From: Sphingomonas sp. LY54
Lineage (GTDB): Bacteria > Pseudomonadota > Alphaproteobacteria > Sphingomonadales > Sphingomonadaceae
DNA length: 64,000 bases
Direction: 5' to 3'
Assembly: GCF_035594035.1 (NCBI RefSeq)
Contig: NZ_CP141588.1
Coordinates: forward strand, 1,943,501-2,007,500
Both the position numbers and the translations under genes were made by a program. The notes beneath the pieces were generated by a model. That model did no database searches. It was not told the origin of the DNA and was given only the letters and a program-made list of their open reading frames with translations. This document shows positions 1 through 8,230 of the stretch, one piece after another; position 1 is the stretch's first letter, and each line of letters begins with the position of its first letter.

Positions 1-276
1 GGTCGGCACGGTGACGCAGCCGGCCGCCATGATGGCGAGGTCGGCGATCGCCCATTCCGGCCGGTTCTCCGAAACCAGCATCACCGTGTCGCCGGGGTTG
101 AGCCCGATCCGCTTCAGCGCGGCGGCCAGCGCCGCGACCGTCTGCGCCGCCTCGCGCCAGCTCGTCGGGCGCCACTCGCCCTGCTTCTTCGCCCACAGGA
201 ATGGCGCATCGCCCTTCTCCGCGGCCCGCGTGAAGAACATCGTGACCAGATTCGGAAAATGTTCGAACGTGCGCAT
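1..276 (-). CDS. AMP-forming long-chain acyl-CoA synthetase-like ligase, N-terminal part (cut by window edge)
   Basis: Only the first 92 codons are inside the window; the frame is open to base 1. The start is the ATG at 276-274, giving MRTFEHFPNLV. The translated part carries the usual N-terminal landmarks of long-chain acyl-CoA ligases: a 'W...SWREAAQTVAALAAALKRIGL' helix region, then 'GDTVMLVSENRPEWAIADLA', then the 'AGCVTVPT' strand. The family activates fatty acids with ATP and CoA. The P-loop (YTSGT...PKG) and the adenylate-binding motifs lie outside the window, so the substrate cannot be judged. It runs in the same direction as pyrD and ggt, 54 bases beyond the ggt stop. Confidence 0.8.
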   Translation of the reverse strand, partial: MRTFEHFPNLVTMFFTRAAEKGDAPFLWAKKQGEWRPTSWREAAQTVAALAAALKRIGLNPGDTVMLVSENRPEWAIADLAIMAAGCVTVPT

Positions 277-330
277 GTAGCCTCCCCGGGACGCACGGTT
301 TGCCCGTGTCTGCGCCCGTCTTTAGCCGAC

Positions 331-1998
331 CTATTCGGTAAGCGCGACACCCTCGCTGCGCGGGTCCGCGGCGCCGCGCCAGCCGGCCGTCCTGCGCTCG
401 ACCGCGTTGAGCTTCGATCCGAGGTTGGATGCGCTCACCAGCCCGTCGATCTTGCTCAGCTCCGGGATCATCTTCTCGAGGAAGGTGCCCCGCTCGACCA
501 GCGTCGTGTCGCCGGTGAAGAAGATGTTGGGCAGCGCGATCGCCTCCTGCGCCGACAGGCCGAAATCGATATAGCCGACCAAAGATTTCAGCACGTGCAT
601 GATGATGCGCGGGCCGCCGGCCGATCCGACCGCGAACACCGGCTGGCCACTCTCGTCATAGACGATGGTCGGCGACATGGACGAGCGCGGGCGCTTGCCC
701 GGCTCGACCCGGTTCGCGACCGGCGCGCCATCCTTCTCGGGCACCATGCTGAAGTCGGTGAGCTCGTTGTTGAGGAAGAAGCCGCCGGCGACGAGCTGGC
801 TGCCGAACGCGTCCTCGATCGTCGAGGTCATGTTGGCGACATTGCCGTCCTTGTCCACCGCCGCGAAATGGGTGGTGCCGGGCACTTCGTCGGCCGGGCC
901 GCGCGTGCGGGCGGCGGCGCCCGGCGGCGTGCCGGGCTCGTATTTGCCGAGCGAGCGAGCGAGCGAGATCAGTTTCGAGCGCGAGCGCATGTAAGCCGGG
1001 TCGATCATGCCGGCGACCGGAACCAACACGAAATCGGCGTCGCCGACATAGGCGTCGCGGTCGGCATAAGCGAGCTTCATCGCCTCGGCAATGGCGTGCC
1101 AGCTGCGCGGATCGTCCTTGCCCATCGCCTTCATGTCGAACCGCTCGATCATGCCGAGGATCTGCCCGACCGTGGTCGCGCCCGACGAGGGCGGGCCCAT
1201 GCCGCACACCTTGTACTTGCGGTAATGGGTGCAGACCGCGGCCCGGTCCTTCGCCTGATAGGCGGCGAGGTCGGCGAGCGTGAGCTGGGTCGGGTTGGAC
1301 GGCGCGTTGGCCACGGCCGCGCTGATCGCCTCGCCGATTTCGCCGCTATAGAAAGCGTCCGGCCCGCGCTCGGCGATCGCCCGCAAAGTCTTGGCCATTT
1401 CGGGGTTGCGGATCGTGTCGCCTTCCTTGGCGAGTTGGCCGTCCTTCACGAACAGGGCCCGCGCCTCGGGAAAGCGCTCGAACAATTTCTGCGAGGCCAC
1501 GAGCCGCCGGGCCAGCGTCCCGTTGACGACGAAGCCCTCGTCGGCAAGTCGGATCGCCGGCGCGAACAATTGCGCCCAGGGCAGCTTGCCCCAGCGCTGA
1601 TGGGTGCGCGCCATCAGCCGGATGTTGCCGGGGACGCCCACCGAAAAGCCGCCCGGCTGCGCCTTGCTGTACGGCATCACCTTGCCGTCGGCGCCGATGA
1701 AGCGGTTGGGGCCGGCCGCCGCCGGCGCCTTCTCGCGGCCGTCGATCGTCTGGATGATGCCGAGGCTCGCGTCGTGGTGGATCATAAAGCCGCCGCCGCC
1801 GATGCCCGAGCTTTGCGGCTCGACCACGGTCAGCGCCAGCATCATCGCCATCGCCGCATCGGCCGCGCTTCCACCCGCCTGCAAAATCTCGCGGCCGGCC
1901 GCGCTGGCGCGGGGATCGGCGGAGGAGACGACGCCCTGCGCCGTCGCGGCAACGGGCGCAACGATCAGTGCGACAAGCAGCAGGAAGCGTTTCAACAT
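331..1998 (-). CDS. ggt: Gamma-glutamyltransferase (glutathione hydrolase)
   Basis: 555-residue Ntn hydrolase that cleaves the gamma-glutamyl bond of glutathione and related compounds in the periplasm. A signal peptide is visible at residues 1-21 (MLKRFLLLVALIVAP...TAQG). The large-subunit landmark 'SGIGGGGFMIHH' is present. The small subunit should begin at the threonine nucleophile in 'PGTTHFAAVDKDGN', where the proenzyme cuts itself. The oxyanion-side motif 'GSAGGPRIIMHV' follows. Length fits the family. I chose the ATG at 1998 because it gives a clean signal peptide; a longer reading adds 20 unrelated residues. It starts 10 bases after the pyrD stop, so the two are probably one transcript. 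Confidence 0.93.
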   Translation of the reverse strand: MLKRFLLLVALIVAPVAATAQGVVSSADPRASAAGREILQAGGSAADAAMAMMLALTVVEPQSSGIGGGGFMIHHDASLGIIQTIDGREKAPAAAGPNRFIGADGKVMPYSKAQPGGFSVGVPGNIRLMARTHQRWGKLPWAQLFAPAIRLADEGFVVNGTLARRLVASQKLFERFPEARALFVKDGQLAKEGDTIRNPEMAKTLRAIAERGPDAFYSGEIGEAISAAVANAPSNPTQLTLADLAAYQAKDRAAVCTHYRKYKVCGMGPPSSGATTVGQILGMIERFDMKAMGKDDPRSWHAIAEAMKLAYADRDAYVGDADFVLVPVAGMIDPAYMRSRSKLISLARSLGKYEPGTPPGAAARTRGPADEVPGTTHFAAVDKDGNVANMTSTIEDAFGSQLVAGGFFLNNELTDFSMVPEKDGAPVANRVEPGKRPRSSMSPTIVYDESGQPVFAVGSAGGPRIIMHVLKSLVGYIDFGLSAQEAIALPNIFFTGDTTLVERGTFLEKMIPELSKIDGLVSASNLGSKLNAVERRTAGWRGAADPRSEGVALTE

Positions 1999-2008
1999 GC
2001 GTGTATCC

Positions 2009-3040
2009 TTACCGATGATCGGCGCCGACCGCCTCGCCGAGCGAGGTGAAGCCGTCACGCCTGAGGAGGCCGTTCAGTTCAGAGACGATGAGCCGGGCCA
2101 GGCCCGGGCCGCGATAGACGAGGGCCGAATAGAGCTGGACCAGGCTCGCGCCGGCGCGGATGCGGCGATAGGCGTCGACGCCGTTTTCGATCCCGCCGGC
2201 CGCGATCAGCGGCAGCGCGCCGCCGGTGGCGGACCGGAAATCGCGCAGGCGTTCCAGCGCCAGCGTCTTCAGCGGCGCTCCGGAAAGGCCCCCGGCCTCG
2301 CCGCAGTGGCGCGAGACGAGGGCGGGCCGCGATATCGTGGTGTTGGAGACGATCAGCGCGTCGATGCCGCGCTCGATCGCGACGGCGGCGATGTCGTCGA
2401 TATCCGCGCGCTCCAGGTCCGGCGCCAGCTTCAGGAAGATCGGCGGTCCGCCGGCGCCGCGCGCCTCGGCGACGGCGGCGAGCAGGGCATCCAGCGCGCC
2501 CTTGTCCTGCAGCGCGCGCAGGCCCGGCGTGTTGGGCGAGGAGATGTTGACCGTGAGATAGTCGGCAACCGGCGCCATCGCCTGCACGCCCTTCACATAA
2601 TCGAGGATGCGGTCGGCGCTGTCCTTGTTCGCGCCGATATTGGCGCCGACGATACCGGCACCATGGCGTCGTCGCTCCAGCCGCGACCGCGCCGCGTCGA
2701 GCCCGCCATTGTTGAAGCCCATCCGGTTGATCACCGCCCGGTCCTCGGCCAGCCGAAACAGGCGCGGCTTCGGATTGCCGTCCTGCGGCAGCGGCGTGAC
2801 GGTGCCGACCTCGGCGAAGCCGAAGCCGAGGCGCAGGATCGGTCCGAACACCTCGGCATTCTTGTCGAAGCCGGCGGCGAGGCCCACCGGATTGGGGAAG
2901 TGCAGCCCCGCCACGCGGATCGGCAGCGTCGGCTTGGGCGCCTTGCCCGTCGGCAAGGCTTTCAGCGCGGCCAAGGTCCAATGATGCGCGCGTTCGGCGT
3001 CGATCGAGAAGATCAGCGGGCGCAGGAGGGGGTACAGCAT
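2009..3040 (-). CDS. pyrD: Dihydroorotate dehydrogenase (quinone), class 2
   Basis: 343-residue membrane-associated FMN enzyme that oxidises dihydroorotate to orotate with quinone in pyrimidine synthesis. Class 2 features are visible: the N-terminal amphipathic start MLYPLLRPLIFSIDAERAHH, 'NPVGLAAGFDKNAE', 'NRMGFNNGG', 'NISSPNTPGLR' with the class 2 catalytic serine, 'LKLAPD', 'SNTT' and the FMN-phosphate loop 'AAGGIENG'. A GTG six bases upstream (3046) is possible, but the ATG matches the family start MLYP. It is followed by ggt at a 10-base gap, which may be translationally coupled. There is no functional link between the two products that I know of. Confidence 0.95.
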   Translation of the reverse strand: MLYPLLRPLIFSIDAERAHHWTLAALKALPTGKAPKPTLPIRVAGLHFPNPVGLAAGFDKNAEVFGPILRLGFGFAEVGTVTPLPQDGNPKPRLFRLAEDRAVINRMGFNNGGLDAARSRLERRRHGAGIVGANIGANKDSADRILDYVKGVQAMAPVADYLTVNISSPNTPGLRALQDKGALDALLAAVAEARGAGGPPIFLKLAPDLERADIDDIAAVAIERGIDALIVSNTTISRPALVSRHCGEAGGLSGAPLKTLALERLRDFRSATGGALPLIAAGGIENGVDAYRRIRAGASLVQLYSALVYRGPGLARLIVSELNGLLRRDGFTSLGEAVGADHR

Positions 3041-3130
3041 TGCCACCGGCTATGGCATTGGCGCCGACACTGGTCAAAGCCCGCAAAGCGCGCCTACTCT
3101 ATGCCTAAAGGTAATATGGGAAGGATGTTC

Positions 3131-4972
3131 ATGATCCGCACTTTGCTGCTCGCCTCGACCGCTCTCCTCGCCGCCTGTGCGACCACGGCGCCGGAAGCGT
3201 CGGCGCCAGCCGCCGCTCCGGTCGCGGCGGCTGCTCCGGCGGCGGACAGCGCGGAACTGGCCGCATTCTTCGAGGCTTATGACCAGGCGCAGCTGGCGAT
3301 GTCGCCGCTGGCCAAGGCGTCGCGCGGGATCCGCGACGCCGATTACGGCAAGTGGGACGAATATGGCGAGCGGGCCGAGATCAAGTCCCGCGAACTCGAT
3401 ACCCGCACGCTCGCGGCTTTGCGCGCGCAGTTCGATCGCGCCGCGCTCTCGCCGGCCGATCAATTGAGCTACGATCTGTTCGAATATAGCGTCGCGCGCA
3501 GCGAGGCGATCTTCCCATATCGCCGCCACGGCTACGTCTTCGACCAGATGAACGGCGTCCAGAGCGACGGGCCCGCCTTCCTGATCAACATCCACCGCGT
3601 CGATACGCTCGCCGACGCCGAGGCCTATCTTTCGCGGCTGCAGACGCTCGACACTCTGCTCGATCAGGCGATCGCCGAGGCGAAGGCTCGCGAGGCGCTC
3701 GGCGTGCTGCCGCCCAAATGGGTATTCCCTTATGTGATCCAGGACGCGCGCAACATCGTCAGCGGCGCGCCTTACGGCCCCGGCGCCGACAGCGCCCTGT
3801 TCGCCGACTTCAAGGCCAAGGTGAACAAGCTCGACATCGCGCCGGCGGAGAAGGCGCGGCTGATCGAGTCGGGCCGCAAGGCGCTCGTCGAGGAGGTGAA
3901 GCCGGCTTATCAGCGCGTGATCGCCCTGATGGAGCAGCAGCAGAAGTCGGCCGGCAGCGACGACGGCATCTGGCGCTTCCAGAACGGCGCCGACCAATAT
4001 GCCGCTTTGCTTCGTTATTACACGACCACCGCCATGGGCCCCGAGCAGATCCACACGCTCGGCCTCGAGCAGGTCGCCCGCATTCACGACGAGATGCGCG
4101 GCATCATGAAGCAGGTCGGCTTCGCCGGCACGCTCCAGCAATTCTTCGAGAAGATGCGGACCGACAAGGCCTTCTACTTCCCCAATACCGACGCCGGCCG
4201 GCAGGCCTATCTCGACAAGACCGAGCAGTATAACAAGGAGATGACGGCCAAGCTGTCCGACTGGTTCGCGACCACGCCCAAGGCGCCTTTGGTGGTGAAG
4301 CGCGTCGAGGCGTTCCGCGAGAAATCGGCGGGCAAGGCATTCTACAACCGCCCCGCGCCGGACGGCTCGCGCCCCGGCACCTATTACGTCAACCTCTACG
4401 ACATGAACGACATGCCGACGACCGAGATCGAGGCTCTGTTCTACCACGAGGGCGTTCCTGGCCACCATCTCCAGCGCGCGGTCCAGACCGAGCTCGGCGA
4501 TTCCGTGCCGCCCTTCCGCCAGTTCGGCGGGTTCACCGCCTATAGCGAGGGCTGGGGCCTCTATTCCGAGAAGCTCGGCAAGGACATGGGCCAGTATCAG
4601 GACCCGTACAGCGATTTCGGCCGGCTCCAGCTCGAGCTGCATCGCGCCATCCGCCTCGTTGTCGACAGTGGCATCCACCACAAGAAATGGACCCGCGAGC
4701 AGGCCATCAAATATGTCGAGGACAACAGCGCCGACGCCAAGGGCGGAATCGTCAAGGCGATCGAGCGCTACGTCGTCTACCCGGGACAGGCGACCGCCTA
4801 CATGGTCGGCAAGCTGAAGATAGAACAGTTGCGCGAGAAAGCCCGCACCGCGCTCGGCGACCGCTTCGACATCAAGGGCTTCCACGACGCCGTCCTGCTC
4901 TCGGGCCCGGTCCCGCTCGATTTCCTCGAAAGGAATGTCGACGCCTGGATCGCGCGGCGCAAGGCGGACTGA
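3131..4972 (+). CDS. DUF885-family lipoprotein, predicted zinc metallopeptidase
   Basis: 613-residue protein with a short lipoprotein signal (MIRTLLLASTALLAAC, lipid-carrying Cys16) and a low-complexity Ala/Pro linker after it. The rest matches the DUF885 family, with the diagnostic motif 'FYHEGVPGHHLQ' (a modified HExGH zinc-binding motif) and a downstream 'YSEGWGLYSEKLG' segment that supplies the expected third ligand glutamate. The conserved C-terminal 'YPGQATAYMVGKLKI' is also present. The family is thought to contain metallopeptidases; the substrate is unknown. I chose the ATG at 3131 because GGAAGG lies 6 bases upstream; in-frame ATGs at 3116 and 3125 are alternatives. It converges on the small lipoprotein gene that ends at 5003. 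Confidence 0.88.
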   Translation: MIRTLLLASTALLAACATTAPEASAPAAAPVAAAAPAADSAELAAFFEAYDQAQLAMSPLAKASRGIRDADYGKWDEYGERAEIKSRELDTRTLAALRAQFDRAALSPADQLSYDLFEYSVARSEAIFPYRRHGYVFDQMNGVQSDGPAFLINIHRVDTLADAEAYLSRLQTLDTLLDQAIAEAKAREALGVLPPKWVFPYVIQDARNIVSGAPYGPGADSALFADFKAKVNKLDIAPAEKARLIESGRKALVEEVKPAYQRVIALMEQQQKSAGSDDGIWRFQNGADQYAALLRYYTTTAMGPEQIHTLGLEQVARIHDEMRGIMKQVGFAGTLQQFFEKMRTDKAFYFPNTDAGRQAYLDKTEQYNKEMTAKLSDWFATTPKAPLVVKRVEAFREKSAGKAFYNRPAPDGSRPGTYYVNLYDMNDMPTTEIEALFYHEGVPGHHLQRAVQTELGDSVPPFRQFGGFTAYSEGWGLYSEKLGKDMGQYQDPYSDFGRLQLELHRAIRLVVDSGIHHKKWTREQAIKYVEDNSADAKGGIVKAIERYVVYPGQATAYMVGKLKIEQLREKARTALGDRFDIKGFHDAVLLSGPVPLDFLERNVDAWIARRKAD

Positions 4973-4977
4973 GCAAG

Positions 4978-4999
4978 GCGTCCGGCTTCGGCCGGACGC
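4978..4999. terminator. Stem-loop between convergent genes
   Basis: A perfect 9-bp stem (GCGTCCGGC pairing with GCCGGACGC) closes on a TTCG tetraloop in the 30-base gap between two converging stop codons. There is no clear T-run on either side. It can therefore act as a bidirectional 3'-end structure, but it is not a textbook intrinsic terminator. Confidence 0.5.
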
Positions 5000-5002
5000 T
5001 CG

Positions 5003-5338
5003 CTACCGGAGGGGGCGTATCGGCCGCAGCTTGAAGCCGGTGATCTTGTTTCCGTAGGTGCATTCGAACGAGCGTTTTTCGACGTCATCGTCCACGGTGC
5101 CCCAGACGATGATCCTGCTCGCGCTGCGCTGCTCGGCATCGATGATGTGCACCGTGCCATATTGGGCTGCGCGGGCGGTGCAGTCGCTCACCGCTGAGGG
5201 TCGCAGATGCTCGTTGGCCTGCGGCGTGCCCTGCGCCGCGCGGGCCGCCATGCCCGCCGCGCTCATCGCCATCCCCGCCGCGCACCCGCCGAGCGACAGA
5301 AGGCTGGCTGCTAGGAAGAGGGGTATGGCAACGCGCAT
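5003..5338 (-). CDS. Small putative lipoprotein, function unknown
   Basis: 111 residues. The N-terminus MRVAIPLFLAASLLSLGGC is a lipoprotein signal with the modified cysteine at position 19. It is followed by a Met/Ala-rich stretch, and the C-terminal half contains two cysteines (SDCTARAAQ and SFECTYGNK) that may form a disulfide. The pattern 'DDDVEKRSFECTYGNKITGFKLRP' is typical of small sphingomonad periplasmic proteins of unknown role. I started at the ATG at 5338 rather than the longer frame beginning at 5386, because only the shorter form has a signal peptide. It ends next to the DUF885 gene, which is convergent. No function is proposed. Confidence 0.65.
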   Translation of the reverse strand: MRVAIPLFLAASLLSLGGCAAGMAMSAAGMAARAAQGTPQANEHLRPSAVSDCTARAAQYGTVHIIDAEQRSASRIIVWGTVDDDVEKRSFECTYGNKITGFKLRPIRPLR

Positions 5339-5475
5339 GGGTGACCGCCTGTCGGAATGAGTGCAGCGACAGTATCTTACTGCCATTCATGTGCCAGCGT
5401 GCAACCATCTAATCGTCCCGTCACGGAGCCCCCGGCGATGGCCGGTTGATTTCCATCCCCCAAGCGACCACATGG

Positions 5476-5500
5476 CAATCGGATCGAATCAATCCGATTG
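5476..5500. promoter_or_regulatory. Perfect 9-bp inverted repeat before the suf regulator (candidate operator)
   Basis: CAATCGGAT (5476-5484) and ATCCGATTG (5492-5500) are exact reverse complements separated by 7 bases. The right arm ends 5 bases before the ATG of the Rrf2-type regulator at 5506, where a ribosome binding site would be expected. Rrf2 repressors such as IscR bind dyad sites of about this size, so an autoregulatory operator is the simplest reading. A hairpin that hides the start of translation is the alternative. Confidence 0.55.
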
Positions 5501-5505
5501 GAATC

Positions 5506-5925
5506 ATGCGCCTTACCTCCCTTGCCGATTATGCCGTCGTGATGATGTCGGCGGCCGCCCGCCATACGGAGGCCGGGGGCGGCGACGCGCGGCTGTCGGC
5601 GGCGAGCCTGGCGGAGGAGACCGGCGTTCCGCTGCCGACCGCGCAGAAACTGATGGGGCGGCTCGCCTCGGCGGGCCTGCTGACTTCGGCGCGCGGCACC
5701 GGGGGCGGCTTTCGCCTCGCCCGCGCGGCTGGCGGAATCAGCCTTGCGGATATTATCGAAGCGGTCGAAGGGCCGATCGCCATGTCCAATTGCATCGAAG
5801 GCAAGCGCAGCGACTGCGCCCTCGAAGGCAATTGCCAGGTCAAACCCCATATGAGCGTCGTCAACGGCGCGGTGCGCGGGGCGCTGCAGGGCGTCACCCT
5901 CGCCACTCTTTCCGAGGTGAAGTAA
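5506..5925 (+). CDS. Rrf2-family suf operon regulator (SufR/IscR-like)
   Basis: 139 residues. The winged helix-turn-helix occupies roughly residues 1-70 ([14 protein letters not shown]..., '[24 protein letters not shown]', wing '[13 protein letters not shown]'), and a dimerisation helix follows. Three cysteines at 96, 104 and 110 form the expected iron-sulfur ligand set of the IscR-type branch, although the spacing (C-x7-C-x5-C) is longer than E. coli IscR. It most likely represses the suf genes when Fe-S clusters are abundant. The ATG at 5506 is chosen because the family starts MRLT; a reading from 5446 adds unrelated residues. Its stop overlaps the sufB start by one base (TAATG), and a perfect inverted repeat lies just upstream. 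Confidence 0.88.
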   Translation: MRLTSLADYAVVMMSAAARHTEAGGGDARLSAASLAEETGVPLPTAQKLMGRLASAGLLTSARGTGGGFRLARAAGGISLADIIEAVEGPIAMSNCIEGKRSDCALEGNCQVKPHMSVVNGAVRGALQGVTLATLSEVK

Positions 5926-7409
5926 TGGACGCCAGTCAGCCCGAGGTACGCAATCAGGAAGCCCAGGACGCGATCGACCGCGCCTCTTCCTATGAATGGG
6001 GCTTCACCTCCGACATCGAGCAGGAATTCGCGCCCAAGGGCCTGTCGGAAGACACCGTCCGCTACATCTCGGCCAAGAAGGGCGAGCCGCAGTGGATGCT
6101 CGACTGGCGGCTGAAGGCCTATAAGGCGTGGCTGACGATGGAAGAGGTCACCTGGGCCAAGCTCGACATCCCGCCGATCGATTTCCAGGACGCTTATTAT
6201 TATGCCGAGCCCAAGCAGAAGCCGGAGCTGAAAAGCCTCGACGAGCTCGATCCGGAGATCCGCCGCACCTACGAGAAGCTCGGCATCCCGATCGAGGAGC
6301 AGAAGGTGCTTGCCGGCGTCGAGGGCGCGCGCAAGGTCGCGGTCGACGCGGTGTTCGACAGCGTCTCGGTCGCCACCACCTTCCGCGAGGAGCTGAAGAA
6401 GGCCGGAGTCATCTTCCTGTCCATCTCGGAGGCGATCCGCGAATATCCGGACCTCGTCCGCAGATATCTGGGCTCCGTGGTGCCGCAGCGCGACAATTTC
6501 TTCGCCTGCCTCAACAGTGCGGTCTTCTCCGACGGCACCTTCGTCTACATCCCGGAGGGCGTGCGCTGCCCGATGGAGCTCTCCACCTATTTCCGCATCA
6601 ACGCGGCCAATACCGGCCAGTTCGAGCGCACGCTGATCGTCGCCGACAAGGGCTCCTACGTCTCCTACCTGGAAGGCTGCACCGCGCCGATGCGCGACGA
6701 GAACCAGCTCCACGCCGCGGTGGTCGAGCTTGTCGCCTTGGACGATGCCGAGATCAAATATTCGACCGTCCAGAACTGGTATCCGGGCGATGCCGAGGGC
6801 AAGGGCGGGATCTACAATTTCGTCACCAAGCGCGGCGCCTGCCGCGGCGACCGCTCGAAGATCAGCTGGACCCAGGTCGAGACCGGCTCCGCCATCACCT
6901 GGAAATATCCGTCCTGCATCCTCCAGGGCGAGAGCAGCGTCGGCGAATTCTATTCGGTCGCGCTCACCAACAATATGCAGCAGGCCGATACCGGCACCAA
7001 GATGGTTCACCTCGGCAAGAACAGCCGCTCGACGATCGTCTCGAAGGGCATCAGCGCCGGCCGCTCGAGCAACACCTATCGCGGTCTGGTGCGGGTCAAT
7101 GCCGGCGCCGACAATGTCCGCAACTTCACGCAGTGCGACAGCCTGCTGCTCGGCGACCGATGCGGCGCCCACACCGTGCCCTATATCGAGGTGAAGAATC
7201 CCTCGGCGCAGATCGAGCATGAGGCGACCACCTCGAAGATCAGCGACGACCAGATGTTCTACGCCCAGCAGCGCGGCCTCAACGCCGAGGACGCCGTCGC
7301 CCTGATCGTCAACGGCTTCGCCAAGGAGGTGCTGCAGCAGCTCCCGATGGAATTCGCCGTCGAAGCGCAGAAGCTGCTCGGCATCAGCCTCGAGGGGAGT
7401 GTCGGATAA
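5925..7409 (+). CDS. sufB: Fe-S cluster assembly scaffold SufB
   Basis: 494 residues, the usual length for SufB. It forms the SufBC2D scaffold on which clusters are assembled in the cytosol. Visible landmarks are '[13 protein letters not shown]' at the N-terminus, '[32 protein letters not shown]', '[22 protein letters not shown]' and the C-terminal '[20 protein letters not shown]', which carries the conserved cluster-site cysteine, plus '[16 protein letters not shown]'. It starts in the TAATG overlap with the regulator, so the two are translationally coupled. A 77-base gap with a palindromic repeat separates it from sufC. Confidence 0.97.
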   Translation: MDASQPEVRNQEAQDAIDRASSYEWGFTSDIEQEFAPKGLSEDTVRYISAKKGEPQWMLDWRLKAYKAWLTMEEVTWAKLDIPPIDFQDAYYYAEPKQKPELKSLDELDPEIRRTYEKLGIPIEEQKVLAGVEGARKVAVDAVFDSVSVATTFREELKKAGVIFLSISEAIREYPDLVRRYLGSVVPQRDNFFACLNSAVFSDGTFVYIPEGVRCPMELSTYFRINAANTGQFERTLIVADKGSYVSYLEGCTAPMRDENQLHAAVVELVALDDAEIKYSTVQNWYPGDAEGKGGIYNFVTKRGACRGDRSKISWTQVETGSAITWKYPSCILQGESSVGEFYSVALTNNMQQADTGTKMVHLGKNSRSTIVSKGISAGRSSNTYRGLVRVNAGADNVRNFTQCDSLLLGDRCGAHTVPYIEVKNPSAQIEHEATTSKISDDQMFYAQQRGLNAEDAVALIVNGFAKEVLQQLPMEFAVEAQKLLGISLEGSVG

Positions 7410-7416
7410 ACGTCGT

Positions 7417-7477
7417 TCCCCGGCACAGGCCGGGGTCCAGATCAGTGGCCGGGCATGGGTCCCGGCTTTCGCCGGGA
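7417..7477. repeat. REP-like palindromic pair, family A copy 1 (inside suf operon)
   Basis: Two hairpins lie in the sufB-sufC gap. The first is CCCCGGC (7418-7424), loop ACAG, GCCGGGG (7429-7435). The second is CCCGGC (7461-7466), loop TTTC, GCCGGG (7471-7476). GGTCC and GGGTCC flank the stems. The same pair recurs at 17787-17843 and 59271-59330. The second hairpin ends about 10 bases before the sufC start and overlaps the place of its ribosome binding site. Confidence 0.8.
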
Positions 7478-7486
7478 AACAGATGA

Positions 7487-8230
7487 ATGCTCAAGATTGA
7501 AAACCTCCGCGCCGAAGTCGACGGCAAGCAGATCCTGAACGGGATCGACCTCGTCGTGAATGCGGGCGAGATCCACGCCATCATGGGGCCGAACGGCGCC
7601 GGCAAGTCGACGCTCGGCTACGTGCTCGGCGGCCGCCCCGGCTACGAAGTGACCGAGGGCTCGGTCGTGTTCGACGGCAAGGATCTGCTCGACATGGAGA
7701 CCGACGAGCGCGCCGCCGCCGGCCTGTTCCTCGGCTTCCAATATCCGGTCGAGATTCCCGGCGTGTCCAACGTCCAGTTCCTGCGCACCGCGTTGAACGC
7801 CCAGCGCCGCGCCCGCGGCGAGGCCGAGATGTCGGCCGGCGATTTCCTGCGGCTCGCGAAGGAGCAGGGCACCGCGCTCGACGTGTCGATGGACATGCTG
7901 AAGCGCAACGTGAACGTCGGCTTCTCCGGCGGCGAGAAGAAGCGTAACGAGATGGTGCAGATGGGCATCCTCGATCCGCGCTTCGCCGTGCTCGACGAAA
8001 CCGATTCCGGCCTAGACATCGATGCCCTGCGCGTCGTCGGGGAGGGCATCAACCGGATCATGCGCAAGCCCGACAAGGCGGTGCTGCTAATCACCCACTA
8101 CCAGCGCCTGCTCGACATCGTCGAACCGCACTTCGTCCACGTTCTCGCCGACGGCCGCATCGTCCGCTCCGGCGGCCCGGAGCTGGCGCACGAGCTGGAG
8201 CGCGAGGGCTACGGAGCCATGGCGGCATGA
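7487..8230 (+). CDS. sufC: Fe-S cluster assembly ATPase SufC
   Basis: 247-residue ABC-type ATPase that dimerises inside the SufBC2D complex and drives its conformational change. Walker A is 'GPNGAGKSTLG' (about residue 34), the Q-loop is in 'FLGFQYPVEIPGV', the signature is 'GFSGGEKKRNEM' and Walker B is 'FAVLDETDSGLD', followed by the switch histidine in 'LLITHYQRLLD'. There is no membrane segment, as expected for this soluble family. An out-of-frame ATG at 7483 can be ignored. The last four bases overlap the sufD start (ATGA), so SufC and SufD are translated in step. Confidence 0.97.
   Translation: MLKIENLRAEVDGKQILNGIDLVVNAGEIHAIMGPNGAGKSTLGYVLGGRPGYEVTEGSVVFDGKDLLDMETDERAAAGLFLGFQYPVEIPGVSNVQFLRTALNAQRRARGEAEMSAGDFLRLAKEQGTALDVSMDMLKRNVNVGFSGGEKKRNEMVQMGILDPRFAVLDETDSGLDIDALRVVGEGINRIMRKPDKAVLLITHYQRLLDIVEPHFVHVLADGRIVRSGGPELAHELEREGYGAMAA

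Noticed and set aside
259..2049. A 596-codon open frame on the plus strand over the ggt gene
   Set aside because: It is an antisense shadow. The minus strand encodes a complete gamma-glutamyltransferase with all motifs, and the plus frame is full of Arg, Ala and Gly without a domain pattern. High GC makes such frames common.
3074..4885. A 603-codon open frame on the minus strand inside the DUF885 gene
   Set aside because: The plus strand has an intact lipoprotein with the zinc motif in the same region. The antisense frame has no recognisable motif or start context and is again a GC-driven shadow.
5529..7220. A 563-codon minus-strand frame over sufR and sufB
   Set aside because: SufB is fully conserved on the plus strand. 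The antisense frame reads as Asp/Ala/Val-rich low-complexity sequence with no family features.
7410..7486. The palindromic pair between sufB and sufC as a simple terminator
   Set aside because: There is no T-run after either stem, sufC continues the operon, and the same element recurs in other gaps. It is better described as a repeat.
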